64,000 nt of DNA from Sinimarinibacterium flocculans (GCF_003201205.1 NZ_QICN01000008.1:168219-232218), one strand, 5' to 3'. Numbered from the stretch's first letter, positions 55,601-63,934 are shown. Notes: generated from the letters alone by a model not told the origin. Program-made: numbers and translations.

Positions 55601-58600
55601 CCGACGCCGCCGCCTTTGCGGTTCTGCTCGAGGTCTGCGAGGGCCTGTTCCAGTATCTCGACCGCTTCCGCGATGGACGTCTGAGCGAGGACGACGAGCA
55701 CTGGGCGGCGCGCGTGAGCGGACTCGGCTGGGCGCGCGAGCAGGATGCCGCAGTGCCCGCTACCGAAGCCGGCGGGCCGCCGGCTGCCGCAGCGGACGAG
55801 ACGGTATCGCTGGACGATTTCGACGCGACGCTGGAGGTCGAGGCGCCACTCGCAGGTGGCGAGCAGGCCGCGCCGGCCGACGAGGCACCCGCCATCAAGG
55901 GTCCCGAGGATCTGTCGCTGGAGGACTTCGACCTCACCGGGGAGTTCGGCAGCGATGCCGTGCCGCCCGGCGAGGAGCCGGGCACCGCGCCCGTGGCCGA
56001 GCAACCGCAAGCCGGGACCTTGCCCGAGATGCCGTCTGCCGAGCCCGTTCCGCAGACGGCCGATGACGACGTCGTGGAACTGGCGACCGAACCCGGTCAG
56101 GAGCCCGTTCCTGGACTCGACGCAGAATCCGACCTGACGCCGGTGTCCGCCACCGAGCCCGCCCCGGAGCCCGAGGTTGCGCCGGACGCGGCCCCGGAGG
56201 GCGCGCCCGACCTCGAAGCCGAGGCCGAGGCCGAGGAGCGTGGCCTGATCGAGTTTCTCGATGCCGCCGCTGCCGACATCTCCCTCGAAACGCCGGCGAC
56301 GCCGCCGTCCGCAAGCGATGCCGGCGCCGCGGCCGTCGAACCGCCTCCCGCCGATGCCTCCGTCGACGAGCCGCCGACCACCATCGATCTGCCGACCGCG
56401 GAATCGTCACTCACGGAATCCTCGCCGGCGGAACCGTCACTGGCGGAGCCGGCCGACGACGATGCCGAGCACATCGCCGAGATGCCGCCGGTCGACGGTG
56501 GCGACGCGATCTCCGACCAGGAGCTGCTGGCGATCTTCCAGGGCGAGGCCGAGGAGTTGCTCGAAGCGCTCGACCAGGGCCTCGCCGCGCTGGAGCGCAA
56601 TCCGCGCCAGCTGGCGCCGCTCGGCGAGATCAAGCGCGTCCTGCACACCTTCAAGGGCAGTGCGCGCGTGTCCGGGCTGGACACGCTGGGCGAAGTCGCC
56701 CATCGCCTCGAATCGCTGTTCGAGGATCTGGAAGTCGGCACGCTGGTCGCGGACACGCATTTCTTCGCGCGGGCCCACAACGCCGTGGACGGGCTGCACC
56801 TCGCGCTCGACGATCTGCGTCGCGGCGTGATCCCCGAGCCGCTGACCCTGCTCGACGAGCTGTCGCAGCCGCTGACATCGCCGGCGGCAACGCCGCCGGT
56901 GCAGGACGCCCCGCAGGCTTCGTTTGCGCCTCCGCCGCCGCCCGCGCCGCCTAAGATGCCGGCACCTGCCTTCGTGCCGCCGGGCGCCCCCGCGCCGGCA
57001 CCGCTGCCGGACGACTTCGACGTCGAGCTGGCGCAGACCTTCGCCGCCGAGGCGGAGGAACTCATGGAGATCCTCGAAGAGGCGCTGCCGCGCTGGCAGG
57101 CACTGCCCGGCGACTACTCGCCGGCGCGCGACATGCTGCGCGTGCTGCATACCTACAAGGGCGGCGCGCGCATGGCCGGTCTGCCGGTGCTTGGCGATGC
57201 CGCCCACGAGCTGGAATCGCTGATCGAAGGGCTCGAGTACGCCGGCGAGCTCGACGCCGGCGCACTCAAGGTGGTCGAAGGCGCCGTCACCGAATTGCGG
57301 CGCTACACCGACCGCCTGCAGCGGGGCCAGTACGCCGCATTGCTCTCGGGCGACGACGATGCGGATGCCGACGCGTTCGTCGACGAGGCAGATGCCACCG
57401 ACGATGCGATGGCAGCTCCGGCCGCTGCGGCGACGCCCGGCGACGCTGCTGCGGATGCGCCGGCCGTGGTGCCGGCGCCGGCCGGCATGTGGGACCCGCA
57501 GCTGTTCTGGCGGCCGGAAGACGAGGCCGAAGGGCTTGCCGCGCAGCGCCGCGAGACGGCGCGCGTACCGGTCGAATCCCTCGACCGCATGCTCAACGAG
57601 GCGGGCGAGATCTCGATCTACCGCTCGCGCATGGACGAACACAACGCCGCGATCCAGGCGCAGCTCGACGACATGGCGCAGGCGATCCAGCGCGTGCGCG
57701 ACCAGTTGCGCCAGCTCGACGCCGAGACCGATGCACAGATCGCCGCACGCGGCCTGACCGCCGGTGAGAATCCGGACCGCTACGCCGGCGAGTTCGACCC
57801 GCTGGAGATGGACCGCTACACGCGCATGCAGGAGCTTTCGCGTGCGCTGAACGAGTCGGTGGGCGACCTTGCCGCCGTGCATGGTTCGCTCGACCAGCTC
57901 GCCAGCGAGGCGACCACGATCCTGTTGCAGCAGGGACGCATCAACACCGAGGTGCAGCAGGGCCTGATGCGCACGCTGATGGTGCCGTTCTCGCGCCAGG
58001 TCGCACGCCTGCAGCGCGTGGTGCAGCAGACAGCCGCCGAGAACGGCAAGCGCGTGGAGATCGGTTTCGAGGGTGCAGAGGCCGAGCTGGACCGCAACGT
58101 GCTCGAACGCATGACCGCGCCGCTGGAACACCTGCTGCGCAACGCCGTCATCCACGGCATCGAGACGCCCGATGCCCGGCAGTCCGCCGACAAGCCCGCG
58201 ACGGGCAAGCTGACGCTGGCGCTGTGGCGCGAGGGCAGCCAGCTCTACATGGAACTGGCGGACGATGGCCGCGGGCTCGATCTCGACGCGATCCGGCAGA
58301 CCGCGATCCGCCGCGGCCTGATGCCGGCCGACGCCGAGATTTCCGCCGACGAGACCGCGCAGTTCATCTTCATGCCCGGCTTCTCGACCGCGCGTCAGCT
58401 GACCCAGGACGCCGGCCGCGGCGTCGGCATGGACGTGGTCGCCGCGGAGGTGAAGCAGCTCGGCGGCAACCTCGAGCTGGCCTCCGAGCCCGGTAAGGGC
58501 ACGCGCTTCAAGATCCGCCTGCCGCTGACGCTGGCGATGTCGCAGTCGCTGCTGGTCGGTGTCGGGCACGAGATGTACGCCGCGCCGCTGCCCAGCATCG

Positions 58601-59403
58601 AGGGCATCACCCGCATCGCGCGGGATCAGCTCGACGCCTATCTCGCCGAGAGCGGGCCGGAACTCGAGTACGGTGGCCAGCGCTACCGCGTGCGCCATCT
58701 CGCCGACCTGCTCGGCGTGCCGCGCGAGGCCGGCGGCGAAGGCAAGACCGCACACGCGGTGCTGGTGCGCATGCCGGAGGGCATCGGCGGCAGCGAACGG
58801 CACGTGGCGGTGATCGTCGATCAGCTCATCGGCAGCCGCGAAATCGTGTCCAAGGCCGTCGGTCCGCAGATCAGCTCGATCCCCGGCGTCAGCGGCGCGA
58901 CGATCCTCGCCGACGGCCGCGTGGTGCTGATTCTCGACATCGCCGCCCTGGTGCAGGACCGTACGCGCCGCACGCTGCGCACGCAGATGGCCGAGCGCGT
59001 CGGCGAGGACGTGCCGGCCGAGGCGCAGCGCGACACGATCATGGTCGTCGACGACTCGATCACCATCCGGCGCGTCACCGAGCGCCTGCTGGTCAAGCAC
59101 GGCTTCGCCGTGGTCACCGCCAAGGACGGTCTCGACGCGATGGCCCAGCTCGCCACCGAGCGACCGGCGGCGATCCTGCTGGACATCGAGATGCCACGCG
59201 CCGACGGCTTCGAGGTCGCGACCTTCGTGCGCAACAACGAAGTCCTGGCGCAGACGCCGATCCTGATGATCACCTCGCGCTCCGGCGACAAGCACCGCGA
59301 ACGCGCCGCGTCGATCGGCGTCGACCGCTATCTGATCAAGCCTTACCAGGAGGACCAGCTGCTCGGTGAGCTGCAGGCGGTCCTGCAGGAGCGCCGCTCG
59401 TGA
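52681..59403 (+). CDS. chpA: ChpA-type hybrid chemotaxis histidine kinase
   Basis: A 2240-residue CheA-like kinase of the pilus chemosensory system. Candidate phosphotransfer (Hpt) histidines are H56 (HQVRGTAAM, degenerate), H674 (FHTLKGSG), H805 (FHTLRGAA), H939 (SHTLLGAA), H1322 (LHTFKGSA) and H1490 (LHTYKGGA). Acidic Pro/Ala linkers separate them (about 1025-1280). The dimerisation region lies near 1635-1740, the ATPase near 1815-1940 (N box HLLRNAVIHGIE, DDGRGLDL, GRGVGMDVV), a CheW domain near 1945-2085, and a receiver with D2168 (ILLDIEMPRADGF) at the C-terminus. Architecture matches Pseudomonas ChpA. Confidence 0.95.
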   Translation: MNASPGPQSRPQMITGIHWVRGELDQSIARARTLIDHYAEGSGDPLQLQQAYVELHQVRGTAAMIECFGLAAVATEMTAGIQDLTQQRIAEPEALYGALLGATVQLSDYIHALADGMPDCALVMQPAVNELRLARGQPVLTESELFVSQLQTLGATLAPPQDATVQAGGAQQQAQRLLALFQASLVAWVRGGADAQTGAARTGKIAEQVAQHATHAAVHQLWRTAAAAIEAYLGRGIGNALELKRLFGRLAAQLKLLAASGEDAAAGQATDLALQLLFLVGRSTARGARVEALRKAFDLDDYLPSATTLEQMRRRIHGPNTALLAKVASEIRSEFTRVKDQIDLMVRTGDDGGERGRTVADGLVHIGRTLGALGLVRLQDVVARQAQRLREAPADEAQPALLMELATAILRVENDLEDALFRQMQLTDAAARELSEEVPAPRDLAEGRDALYREFLVNLARVKAAVDAYLRSGADTDLPPCVGLLEEIASGFEVLAQPQAADLCRRLARHLAAPGYTRLREEPAFADRYADAVAAIEYYIEAQRARLPGAARILADLGQRMDLLEQGGGLEAATSELGETIESATVESEEAGPDTTLRLEIPDVVPEATQELAPDALPAVAAQDEFAAGADPEIREIFLEEAAEVRQTLQSAYDGWSRDPKDRDALTTLRRAFHTLKGSGRTVGATEIGEFGWSLENMLNKCLDGSVAVTPGIVETVGQALGLLPELIDAFREARAVAQPDALATLLDHAREYAAGRAPAAAAEPDIAEVFREDVGEKLAAVERWLAGQGDGPADVDAEAVRAFHTLRGAARVVDAPALSELAGALEAYLDALREAHLPLDAEGLGLLREAVPQLARWVAEVGSTAVARQDATAMLQRLDALQSVIPQSAAQASADRQLTEIFTSEAFDLVSRIEEELRGWQQSPDSRRAAQELRVLSHTLLGAAQMSTCPAVAEVARALNRSFDGAAARNIVPDAAAFAVLLEVCEGLFQYLDRFRDGRLSEDDEHWAARVSGLGWAREQDAAVPATEAGGPPAAAADETVSLDDFDATLEVEAPLAGGEQAAPADEAPAIKGPEDLSLEDFDLTGEFGSDAVPPGEEPGTAPVAEQPQAGTLPEMPSAEPVPQTADDDVVELATEPGQEPVPGLDAESDLTPVSATEPAPEPEVAPDAAPEGAPDLEAEAEAEERGLIEFLDAAAADISLETPATPPSASDAGAAAVEPPPADASVDEPPTTIDLPTAESSLTESSPAEPSLAEPADDDAEHIAEMPPVDGGDAISDQELLAIFQGEAEELLEALDQGLAALERNPRQLAPLGEIKRVLHTFKGSARVSGLDTLGEVAHRLESLFEDLEVGTLVADTHFFARAHNAVDGLHLALDDLRRGVIPEPLTLLDELSQPLTSPAATPPVQDAPQASFAPPPPPAPPKMPAPAFVPPGAPAPAPLPDDFDVELAQTFAAEAEELMEILEEALPRWQALPGDYSPARDMLRVLHTYKGGARMAGLPVLGDAAHELESLIEGLEYAGELDAGALKVVEGAVTELRRYTDRLQRGQYAALLSGDDDADADAFVDEADATDDAMAAPAAAATPGDAAADAPAVVPAPAGMWDPQLFWRPEDEAEGLAAQRRETARVPVESLDRMLNEAGEISIYRSRMDEHNAAIQAQLDDMAQAIQRVRDQLRQLDAETDAQIAARGLTAGENPDRYAGEFDPLEMDRYTRMQELSRALNESVGDLAAVHGSLDQLASEATTILLQQGRINTEVQQGLMRTLMVPFSRQVARLQRVVQQTAAENGKRVEIGFEGAEAELDRNVLERMTAPLEHLLRNAVIHGIETPDARQSADKPATGKLTLALWREGSQLYMELADDGRGLDLDAIRQTAIRRGLMPADAEISADETAQFIFMPGFSTARQLTQDAGRGVGMDVVAAEVKQLGGNLELASEPGKGTRFKIRLPLTLAMSQSLLVGVGHEMYAAPLPSIEGITRIARDQLDAYLAESGPELEYGGQRYRVRHLADLLGVPREAGGEGKTAHAVLVRMPEGIGGSERHVAVIVDQLIGSREIVSKAVGPQISSIPGVSGATILADGRVVLILDIAALVQDRTRRTLRTQMAERVGEDVPAEAQRDTIMVVDDSITIRRVTERLLVKHGFAVVTAKDGLDAMAQLATERPAAILLDIEMPRADGFEVATFVRNNEVLAQTPILMITSRSGDKHRERAASIGVDRYLIKPYQEDQLLGELQAVLQERRS

Positions 59404-59864
59404 ACGCCGACGAACTCTATGCCGTGCTGATGTCCGTGCACGACGACACGCTGCTGTTGCCCAACGCGGCGGTCGCCGAAGTGCTGGCGCGCGATGCCCT
59501 GCAGGCGAGCGACGGCGGTCCGGAGTGGCTGGCCGGACACTGCGACTGGAACAGCCGTCGCGTGCCGGTGGTGCGCTTCGAACTGCTCAACGGCGGCGGG
59601 CTCGGCGGCGATCCGCGGCGCGAGCGCATCGTCGTGCTTCACTCGCTCGGGCGCCACGTGCCCGGCGGGCACATCGCCCTGGTCGCGCTGGGATATCCGC
59701 ACCTGGTCACGCTCAACCGCGCGGCCATGCGGCCGATGGCGCTCGACGGCACCGATCGCGAGGAGCTGGTGCTCTCGCGCGTGCGCATCGCCAGCCAGGT
59801 CGCGCTGATTCCGGACCTCGACGCGCTCGAAGCGCAGATCGCCGGCGCCCTCGCCACCGCCTGA
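59400..59864 (+). CDS. chpC: ChpC-like CheW-domain protein
   Basis: A 154-residue protein with a divergent CheW fold: DTLLLPNAAVAEVLAR, WLAGHCDWNSRRVPVVRFELL and ALVALGYPHLVTLN. It overlaps chpA by 4 bp (GTGA). In Pseudomonas, ChpC is a second CheW-like linker in this system that connects signals to ChpA. No methyltransferase (pilK) or methylesterase (chpB) gene follows. Confidence 0.82.
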   Translation: MNADELYAVLMSVHDDTLLLPNAAVAEVLARDALQASDGGPEWLAGHCDWNSRRVPVVRFELLNGGGLGGDPRRERIVVLHSLGRHVPGGHIALVALGYPHLVTLNRAAMRPMALDGTDREELVLSRVRIASQVALIPDLDALEAQIAGALATA

Positions 59865-59878
59865 CGCCGCCGTTTCCC

Positions 59879-60784
59879 GTGCCGCACCGCTGGATGCTGC
59901 TGTCGGTCGCCGCGGCACTGGTGACGATGGCACTCAAGGCCGGGGCCTGGTGGCTCACCGGTTCGGTCGGCCTGCTCTCCGATGCGCTCGAAAGCACCGT
60001 GAATCTCGGTGCCGCGCTGGTCGGTTTCTCGATGCTGCGGCTGGCACTGCAGCCGGCCGACGACGAGCATGCGCACGGCCACGGCAAGGCCGAGTACTTT
60101 GCCGGCGGCTTCGAGGGCGCACTGATCTTCGTCGCCGCCCTGGCCATCGCCTGGGCCGCATGGCCGCGCCTGCTCGATCCGCAGCCGATCGCGCAGCCCG
60201 GCGTGGGCCTGGCGATCGTTGCCGTGGCGGCGCTGGTCAACGGCGGCGTCGCCGTGGTGCTGCGGCGGGCGGGCAGGCGGCATCGTTCGCTGACGCTGGA
60301 GGCCGATGCCCAGCATCTGCTGACCGACGTCTGGACCTCTGCCGGCGTGATCGTGGGCGTTGCGCTGGTCGCCGTGAGCGGCTGGCTATGGCTCGATCCG
60401 CTGATCGCGCTGGCGGTGGCCGCCCACATTCTGTGGACGGGCTGGCGGCTGTTGCGCGAATCCGCCGCCGGCCTGATGGATGCCTCGCTGCCGCCGGAAG
60501 AGCTCGCCCGGCTGGAGGCGATCCTCGACAGTTTTCGCAGCGAGGGCATCGGCGAGAAGATCGACTTTCACGCCGTGCGCACGCGGCGGTCGGGCGCCCG
60601 TCACTTCGTCAGCTTCCACGTGCTCGTGCCGGGTCGCTGGACCGTGCAGCGCGGGCACGACTTCGTCGAGCGCATCGAGGCGCGCATTGCCGCCGAGCTG
60701 GCGCCGGTCAGCGTGCTGACCCACCTCGAACCGATCGAGGACCCGGCTTCGCACGCCGATGTCGCGCTCGACCGCGCGCCCTGA
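59879..60784 (+). CDS. Cation diffusion facilitator (CDF) family transporter
   Basis: A 301-residue metal/proton antiporter with six predicted membrane helices and a C-terminal cytoplasmic domain. Metal-binding motifs are LLSDALEST (residues about 36-44, D in place of typical HxxxD start) and the second site in HLLTDVWTSAG (HxxxD). A His-rich loop EHAHGHGK follows the second helix. Substrate (Zn, Fe or other) is not decided. A GTG at 59879 is used; ATG at 59894 is possible. It starts 14 bp after chpC. Confidence 0.88.
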   Translation: MPHRWMLLSVAAALVTMALKAGAWWLTGSVGLLSDALESTVNLGAALVGFSMLRLALQPADDEHAHGHGKAEYFAGGFEGALIFVAALAIAWAAWPRLLDPQPIAQPGVGLAIVAVAALVNGGVAVVLRRAGRRHRSLTLEADAQHLLTDVWTSAGVIVGVALVAVSGWLWLDPLIALAVAAHILWTGWRLLRESAAGLMDASLPPEELARLEAILDSFRSEGIGEKIDFHAVRTRRSGARHFVSFHVLVPGRWTVQRGHDFVERIEARIAAELAPVSVLTHLEPIEDPASHADVALDRAP

Positions 60785-60821
60785 TGGTGGCGTTCGCGGC
60801 GCGGCGGTAGGATCGGCGTCC

Positions 60822-61277
60822 ATGGCCAACCTGTTCGGCGGCGGCGACGTCAGCACCGTGGCGCACGCGATCCAGCTCGCGGTGGCGCCGGCGTTCCTGC
60901 TCACCGGCGTGGGTGCGACGCTCAACGTGATGGCCCACCGGCTGGCGCGGGTCGTGGATCGCGCGAGGGCGCTGGAGCAGCGCATGGACAGCGTGCGCGG
61001 CGCCGAACGCGAACAGCTCCTGCGCCAGCTGTCGACGCTGGCGCGCCGCGCCAAGCTGATCGGCCGCGCGATCACCCTGTGCACCTTCGCCGCACTGTCG
61101 GTCGCCAGCGTCATCATCGTGCTGTTTCTCGGCGCGGTGACGCCGGTGCGTGTGTCGGTGCCGGTGGCCCTGCTGTTCATCCTGGCGATGCTCGCGCTGA
61201 TCAGCGCGCTGCTGCTGTTTCTGCGCGAGGTCTTCCTCGCCACGCGCAGCCTGCGCATCGGCGGACGCGAGACATGA
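60822..61277 (+). CDS. DUF2721 family membrane protein
   Basis: A 151-residue protein with three hydrophobic segments: an N-terminal one (AIQLAVAPAFLLTGVGATLNVMA) followed by RLARVVDRARALE, then a pair near residues 85-140. This arrangement is that of DUF2721, a small conserved family without known function. It overlaps the VOC gene by 4 bp (ATGA). The ATG at 60822 was chosen because upstream codons overlap the CDF 3' end. Confidence 0.8.
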   Translation: MANLFGGGDVSTVAHAIQLAVAPAFLLTGVGATLNVMAHRLARVVDRARALEQRMDSVRGAEREQLLRQLSTLARRAKLIGRAITLCTFAALSVASVIIVLFLGAVTPVRVSVPVALLFILAMLALISALLLFLREVFLATRSLRIGGRET

Positions 61278-61681
61278 TCGAGCTGATCGCCAACATCGAC
61301 GTCGACGACCTGTCCGCGGCGCTGGCGTTCTACGTCGACGGACTCGGTCTGACGGTGCGCCGCCGCTTCGGCGATTTCGGCGTCGAACTCTCCGGGGCCT
61401 CGTCGTCGGTGTTCCTGCTGGTCAAGCCGGCCGGCACGACGCCGGCCCCGGGCAGCGCCCCGCGCGACTACCGAAGGCACTGGACGCCCGTGCATCTGGA
61501 CTTCGTCGTCGACGATGTCGATGCCGCTGCCGCGCGCGCCGTGCGGGCCGGCGCACGGCTCGAAGGCGAGGTGCGGACGCACCGCTGGGGGCGCGTCGCG
61601 CACCTGGCCGACCCCTTCGGGCACGGCGTCTGCCTGATCCAGTTCCTCAACCGCGGCTACGACGAAGTGGCCGACCCCTGA
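61274..61681 (+). CDS. VOC (glyoxalase/bleomycin resistance-like) family protein
   Basis: A 135-residue protein with the paired beta-alpha-beta-beta-beta VOC modules. It shows ANIDVDDLSAALAFYVDGLGL in the first module and PVHLDFVVDDVDAAAARAVRAG with HLADPFGHGVCLIQF in the second. Metal-site candidates (His in PVHLDF, and an Asp/His near the end) fit a dioxygenase/glyoxalase-type protein, but substrate is unknown. Coupled to the DUF2721 gene. Confidence 0.85.
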   Translation: MIELIANIDVDDLSAALAFYVDGLGLTVRRRFGDFGVELSGASSSVFLLVKPAGTTPAPGSAPRDYRRHWTPVHLDFVVDDVDAAAARAVRAGARLEGEVRTHRWGRVAHLADPFGHGVCLIQFLNRGYDEVADP

Positions 61682-61718
61682 TTCCCGAGCACAACCCCAG
61701 ACCCGATCCGGAGATTCC

Positions 61719-62231
61719 ATGAGCGACACGCCGATGATGTACCGCGCCACCGTGCCCGTCCTGCAGCGCGCGCTGCGTAATCTCGCCAACGTGCTCGAGA
61801 AGGGTCGCGCGCACGCCGAGGCGCGCAAGATCGACCCGGCCGTACTGCTCGGCTGCCGGCTGGCGCCGGACATGTTCGCGCTGACGCGGCAGGTGCAGAT
61901 CGCGGCCGACATCGCCAAGGCCGGCGCCGCGCGCCTCGCCGGTCACGAGGTGCCGGCCTTCGAGGACAACGAGACCACCTTCGAGGAACTGCAGGCACGG
62001 ATCGGACGCACGCTGGAACTCATCGCCGGGATTCCCCCGGCCGCCTACGACGGCGCGGCCGAGCGCGAGATCTCGATCAAGATGCGCGGCAATCCGGTGA
62101 CGTTCACCGGCCAGCAGTACTGGGAGTACTTCGTGATTCCCAACGTCTTCTTCCACGCCACGACCGCCTACGCGATCCTGCGCCACAACGGCGTCGAACT
62201 CGGCAAGTCGGATTTTCTCGGGATGCCGTAG
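61719..62231 (+). CDS. DUF1993 family protein
   Basis: A 170-residue protein with a DinB-like four-helix pattern: YRATVPVLQRALRNLANVLEKG, LAPDMFALTRQVQIAADIAK and YWEYFVIPNVFFHATTAYAILR. These match DUF1993, a fungal/bacterial family of unknown function. It stands 37 bp after the VOC gene. Confidence 0.85.
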   Translation: MSDTPMMYRATVPVLQRALRNLANVLEKGRAHAEARKIDPAVLLGCRLAPDMFALTRQVQIAADIAKAGAARLAGHEVPAFEDNETTFEELQARIGRTLELIAGIPPAAYDGAAEREISIKMRGNPVTFTGQQYWEYFVIPNVFFHATTAYAILRHNGVELGKSDFLGMP

Positions 62232-62240
62232 CGCAATCAG

Positions 62241-62295
62241 TCCGTTCGGGCTGAGCGTCGGGCGCCCGGCGTGCAGTCATTCCGTTCGGGCCGAG
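62241..62295. repeat. Two direct copies of a TCCGTTCGGG motif
   Basis: TCCGTTCGGGCTGAG at 62241-62255 and TCCGTTCGGGCCGAG at 62281-62295, 40 bp apart, fill most of the 93-bp convergent gap between the DUF1993 and DUF1801 genes. The motif recalls the widespread GTTCGGGCTGAGC intergenic repeat of proteobacteria; not checked. Confidence 0.55.
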
Positions 62296-62324
62296 TGCCG
62301 CGCGCAGCGCGGCGTATCGAGTCC

Positions 62325-63176
62325 TTACGGGACCCAGCCCGGTAGCCTGGCGGCCTGCTTCACCCACTGCGTCATCTGCGCCGCATCGAATGCACCCTCG
62401 CGGATGTCGATCCAGCGCGCCTCGCCGCTGCGCGGCGTGCCGCCCGGCGGCGGTGGGCGGAGCGACGTGCCCTTGAAGAACGTCACCTTCACGAAATGCG
62501 TGAACACGTGCACGGAGAGAAACCAGCCACGGTTCTCCACGCCGTAGAGCGGCGAATTCCACTTCACCGCCTTGCGCACGTCCGGGACGGTGCGCACGAT
62601 CAGGGCGTCGAGCTGTCGGCCCAGATCGGACTTCCATCCGGGCATCGCGGCGATGTAGGCCTGGACCGGCGCGTCGCCGTCCGCCTTGGCGATCTGCGGG
62701 TTGCCGCCCGACAGCAGCTTCGCCGGTGCCTTCTTCACGGCAGCGGCTTTCGGTCTCGACTTCGATGCGGTCGACTGCAGATTCGCCGCCACCGCCGCCT
62801 TGATCAGGGCCTTGAACGCCTTTGCGTTCAGCGTCTCGCCTTCGCGAATGTCGATCGCGCGCCGTACGTTGCCGTCGAGGCTGGCATTGAACAAGCCGGC
62901 AGGGTCGGGCAGGGCAGCGCCCTTAGCAAACGTCAGCTTCACCATCTGCTTGTAGGTTTCGCCGGTGCAGACGATGCCGCCGTGGGACCACACCGGCACG
63001 CCCATCGGGTTGCTCGGCTTGGCCCACTTCACCTCTTCGACAATCTCGGGGTCCGCGCCGTGAATCAGGCGGCGGACCTTCGTCAGCGTCTCGCCGCGCC
63101 AGTCGCCGAGTCCGGCGATCTTGGCGTCAATCAGCTTGGATGCCGGCGAAGTTCCGGCAGCGCCCGGCTTCTTCAT
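62325..63176 (-). CDS. Tandem DUF1801 domain protein
   Basis: A 283-residue protein that appears to be two DUF1801 (YdhG-like) domains joined. The first (about residues 15-125) has VEEVKWAKPSNPMGVPVWSHGGIVC and KLTFAKGAAL; a Lys/Ala-rich linker follows (about 130-170); the second (about 175-280) has VRKAVKWNSPLYGVENRGW and KVTFFKGTSLRPPPPG, both ending with an IDIREG segment. Function is unknown. Single-domain members are common; the fusion is less so. Confidence 0.85.
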   Translation of the reverse strand: MKKPGAAGTSPASKLIDAKIAGLGDWRGETLTKVRRLIHGADPEIVEEVKWAKPSNPMGVPVWSHGGIVCTGETYKQMVKLTFAKGAALPDPAGLFNASLDGNVRRAIDIREGETLNAKAFKALIKAAVAANLQSTASKSRPKAAAVKKAPAKLLSGGNPQIAKADGDAPVQAYIAAMPGWKSDLGRQLDALIVRTVPDVRKAVKWNSPLYGVENRGWFLSVHVFTHFVKVTFFKGTSLRPPPPGGTPRSGEARWIDIREGAFDAAQMTQWVKQAARLPGWVP

Positions 63177-63372
63177 TTCGTGGTCCTCATGAACGGGCAG
63201 GCGGAACCTGGCAACGTTGATCTAGGCGAGGTGATGCTGCATCTGATCCTCCCGGGTTTTGCCCCGCGCGCGAGCACAGACTAACGAAGTCGCCGGTAGA
63301 GCAGACGGTAGTGCCGACTGGCTGCCACGACCGATAAACCGTAACGATTGACTCGCGAGTGAAGCAGACCGC

Positions 63373-63465
63373 CATTCTGAACGAAGCGAAGAACCTATCT
63401 CATAGCGCGCACACAATCGGTAGCAAGATTCCTCTCCGCGCACGAAACGACGATGACTTCGCGGC
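63373..63465. repeat. Diverged inverted-repeat element (TTCTGAAC...GAAGCGAAGAA type)
   Basis: CATTCTGAACGAAGCGAAGAACCT (from 63373) and a decayed inverse counterpart AAGATTCCTCTCCGCGCACGAAACGACGATGAC (to about 63456) bracket roughly 90 bp. The left arm looks like a very common bacterial small intergenic repeat (ATTCTGAGCGAAGCGAAGAATCT). The 299-bp gap 63177-63475 otherwise holds no gene I can support. Confidence 0.45.
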
Positions 63466-63475
63466 CCGGATGATG

Positions 63476-63835
63476 CTACTTCGGCAGCGCATCGGACTGT
63501 CCGGTCCGGTTCTCCAAGTCCGCGCATCTAGGATCGACCGCGTAAGCGTAGTGCGCGAGCTTCCGGTACAGGAAACGCCTCTCCAGACTGTCGAACACCA
63601 GCTCGGACGCCGCGATGCGACCCCGCCACGCCTCGATGTAGACCAGACGCTCGTTGAGCCAGCGCGCACGCACCGAGCGCGCGGGATCGAAGGAAAGGAA
63701 CGTCGCGCCTGCTCCTCTGGGCTGCACCGCAACGACCACGCGGCCAATGCCGGTACGTGCCGTGTCGAACCCATGCGTGATCAGCGAGCCGGTGCCCTGT
63801 GGCGACCTCACCTCTTCAACAGCACCGCCCGGCAT
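63476..63835 (-). CDS. Hypothetical protein, possibly 5'-truncated
   Basis: A 119-residue sequence that reads as a real globular protein (GFDTARTGIGRVVVAVQ, RWLNERLVYIEAWRGRIAASELVFD, FLYRKLAHYAYAVD); I recall similar unnamed proteins from gammaproteobacteria but assign no function. The frame stays open for 25 codons upstream of the ATG to a TAA at 63911-63913 and still looks protein-like (YQDEEGGIGDLDVGITDT), with no start codon there. This suggests that the original gene began further upstream and was disrupted, possibly by the neighbouring IS3-like element; alternatively it begins at 63835. Confidence 0.5.
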   Translation of the reverse strand: MPGGAVEEVRSPQGTGSLITHGFDTARTGIGRVVVAVQPRGAGATFLSFDPARSVRARWLNERLVYIEAWRGRIAASELVFDSLERRFLYRKLAHYAYAVDPRCADLENRTGQSDALPK

Positions 63836-63934
63836 CTCCGTCGGCCTCGTGTCGGTGATACCGACGTCCAGATCGCCGATGCCACCCTCTTCATCCTGAT
63901 AGGTCCGACGTTACCCCGTCATTGAGTAGCACGG

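Noticed and set aside
52585..56010. 1141-codon antisense open frame over pilI/chpA
   Set aside because: Same reason: shadow of a conserved gene in GC-rich DNA.
56437..59295. 952-codon antisense open frame inside chpA
   Set aside because: High-GC shadow frame; composition is His/Arg/Leu-rich with no motif, whereas chpA on the other strand has clear domains throughout.
63359..63925. 188-codon plus-strand open frame near the right end
   Set aside because: The opposite strand gives a more protein-like product; this frame starts in a repeat and looks like a shadow.
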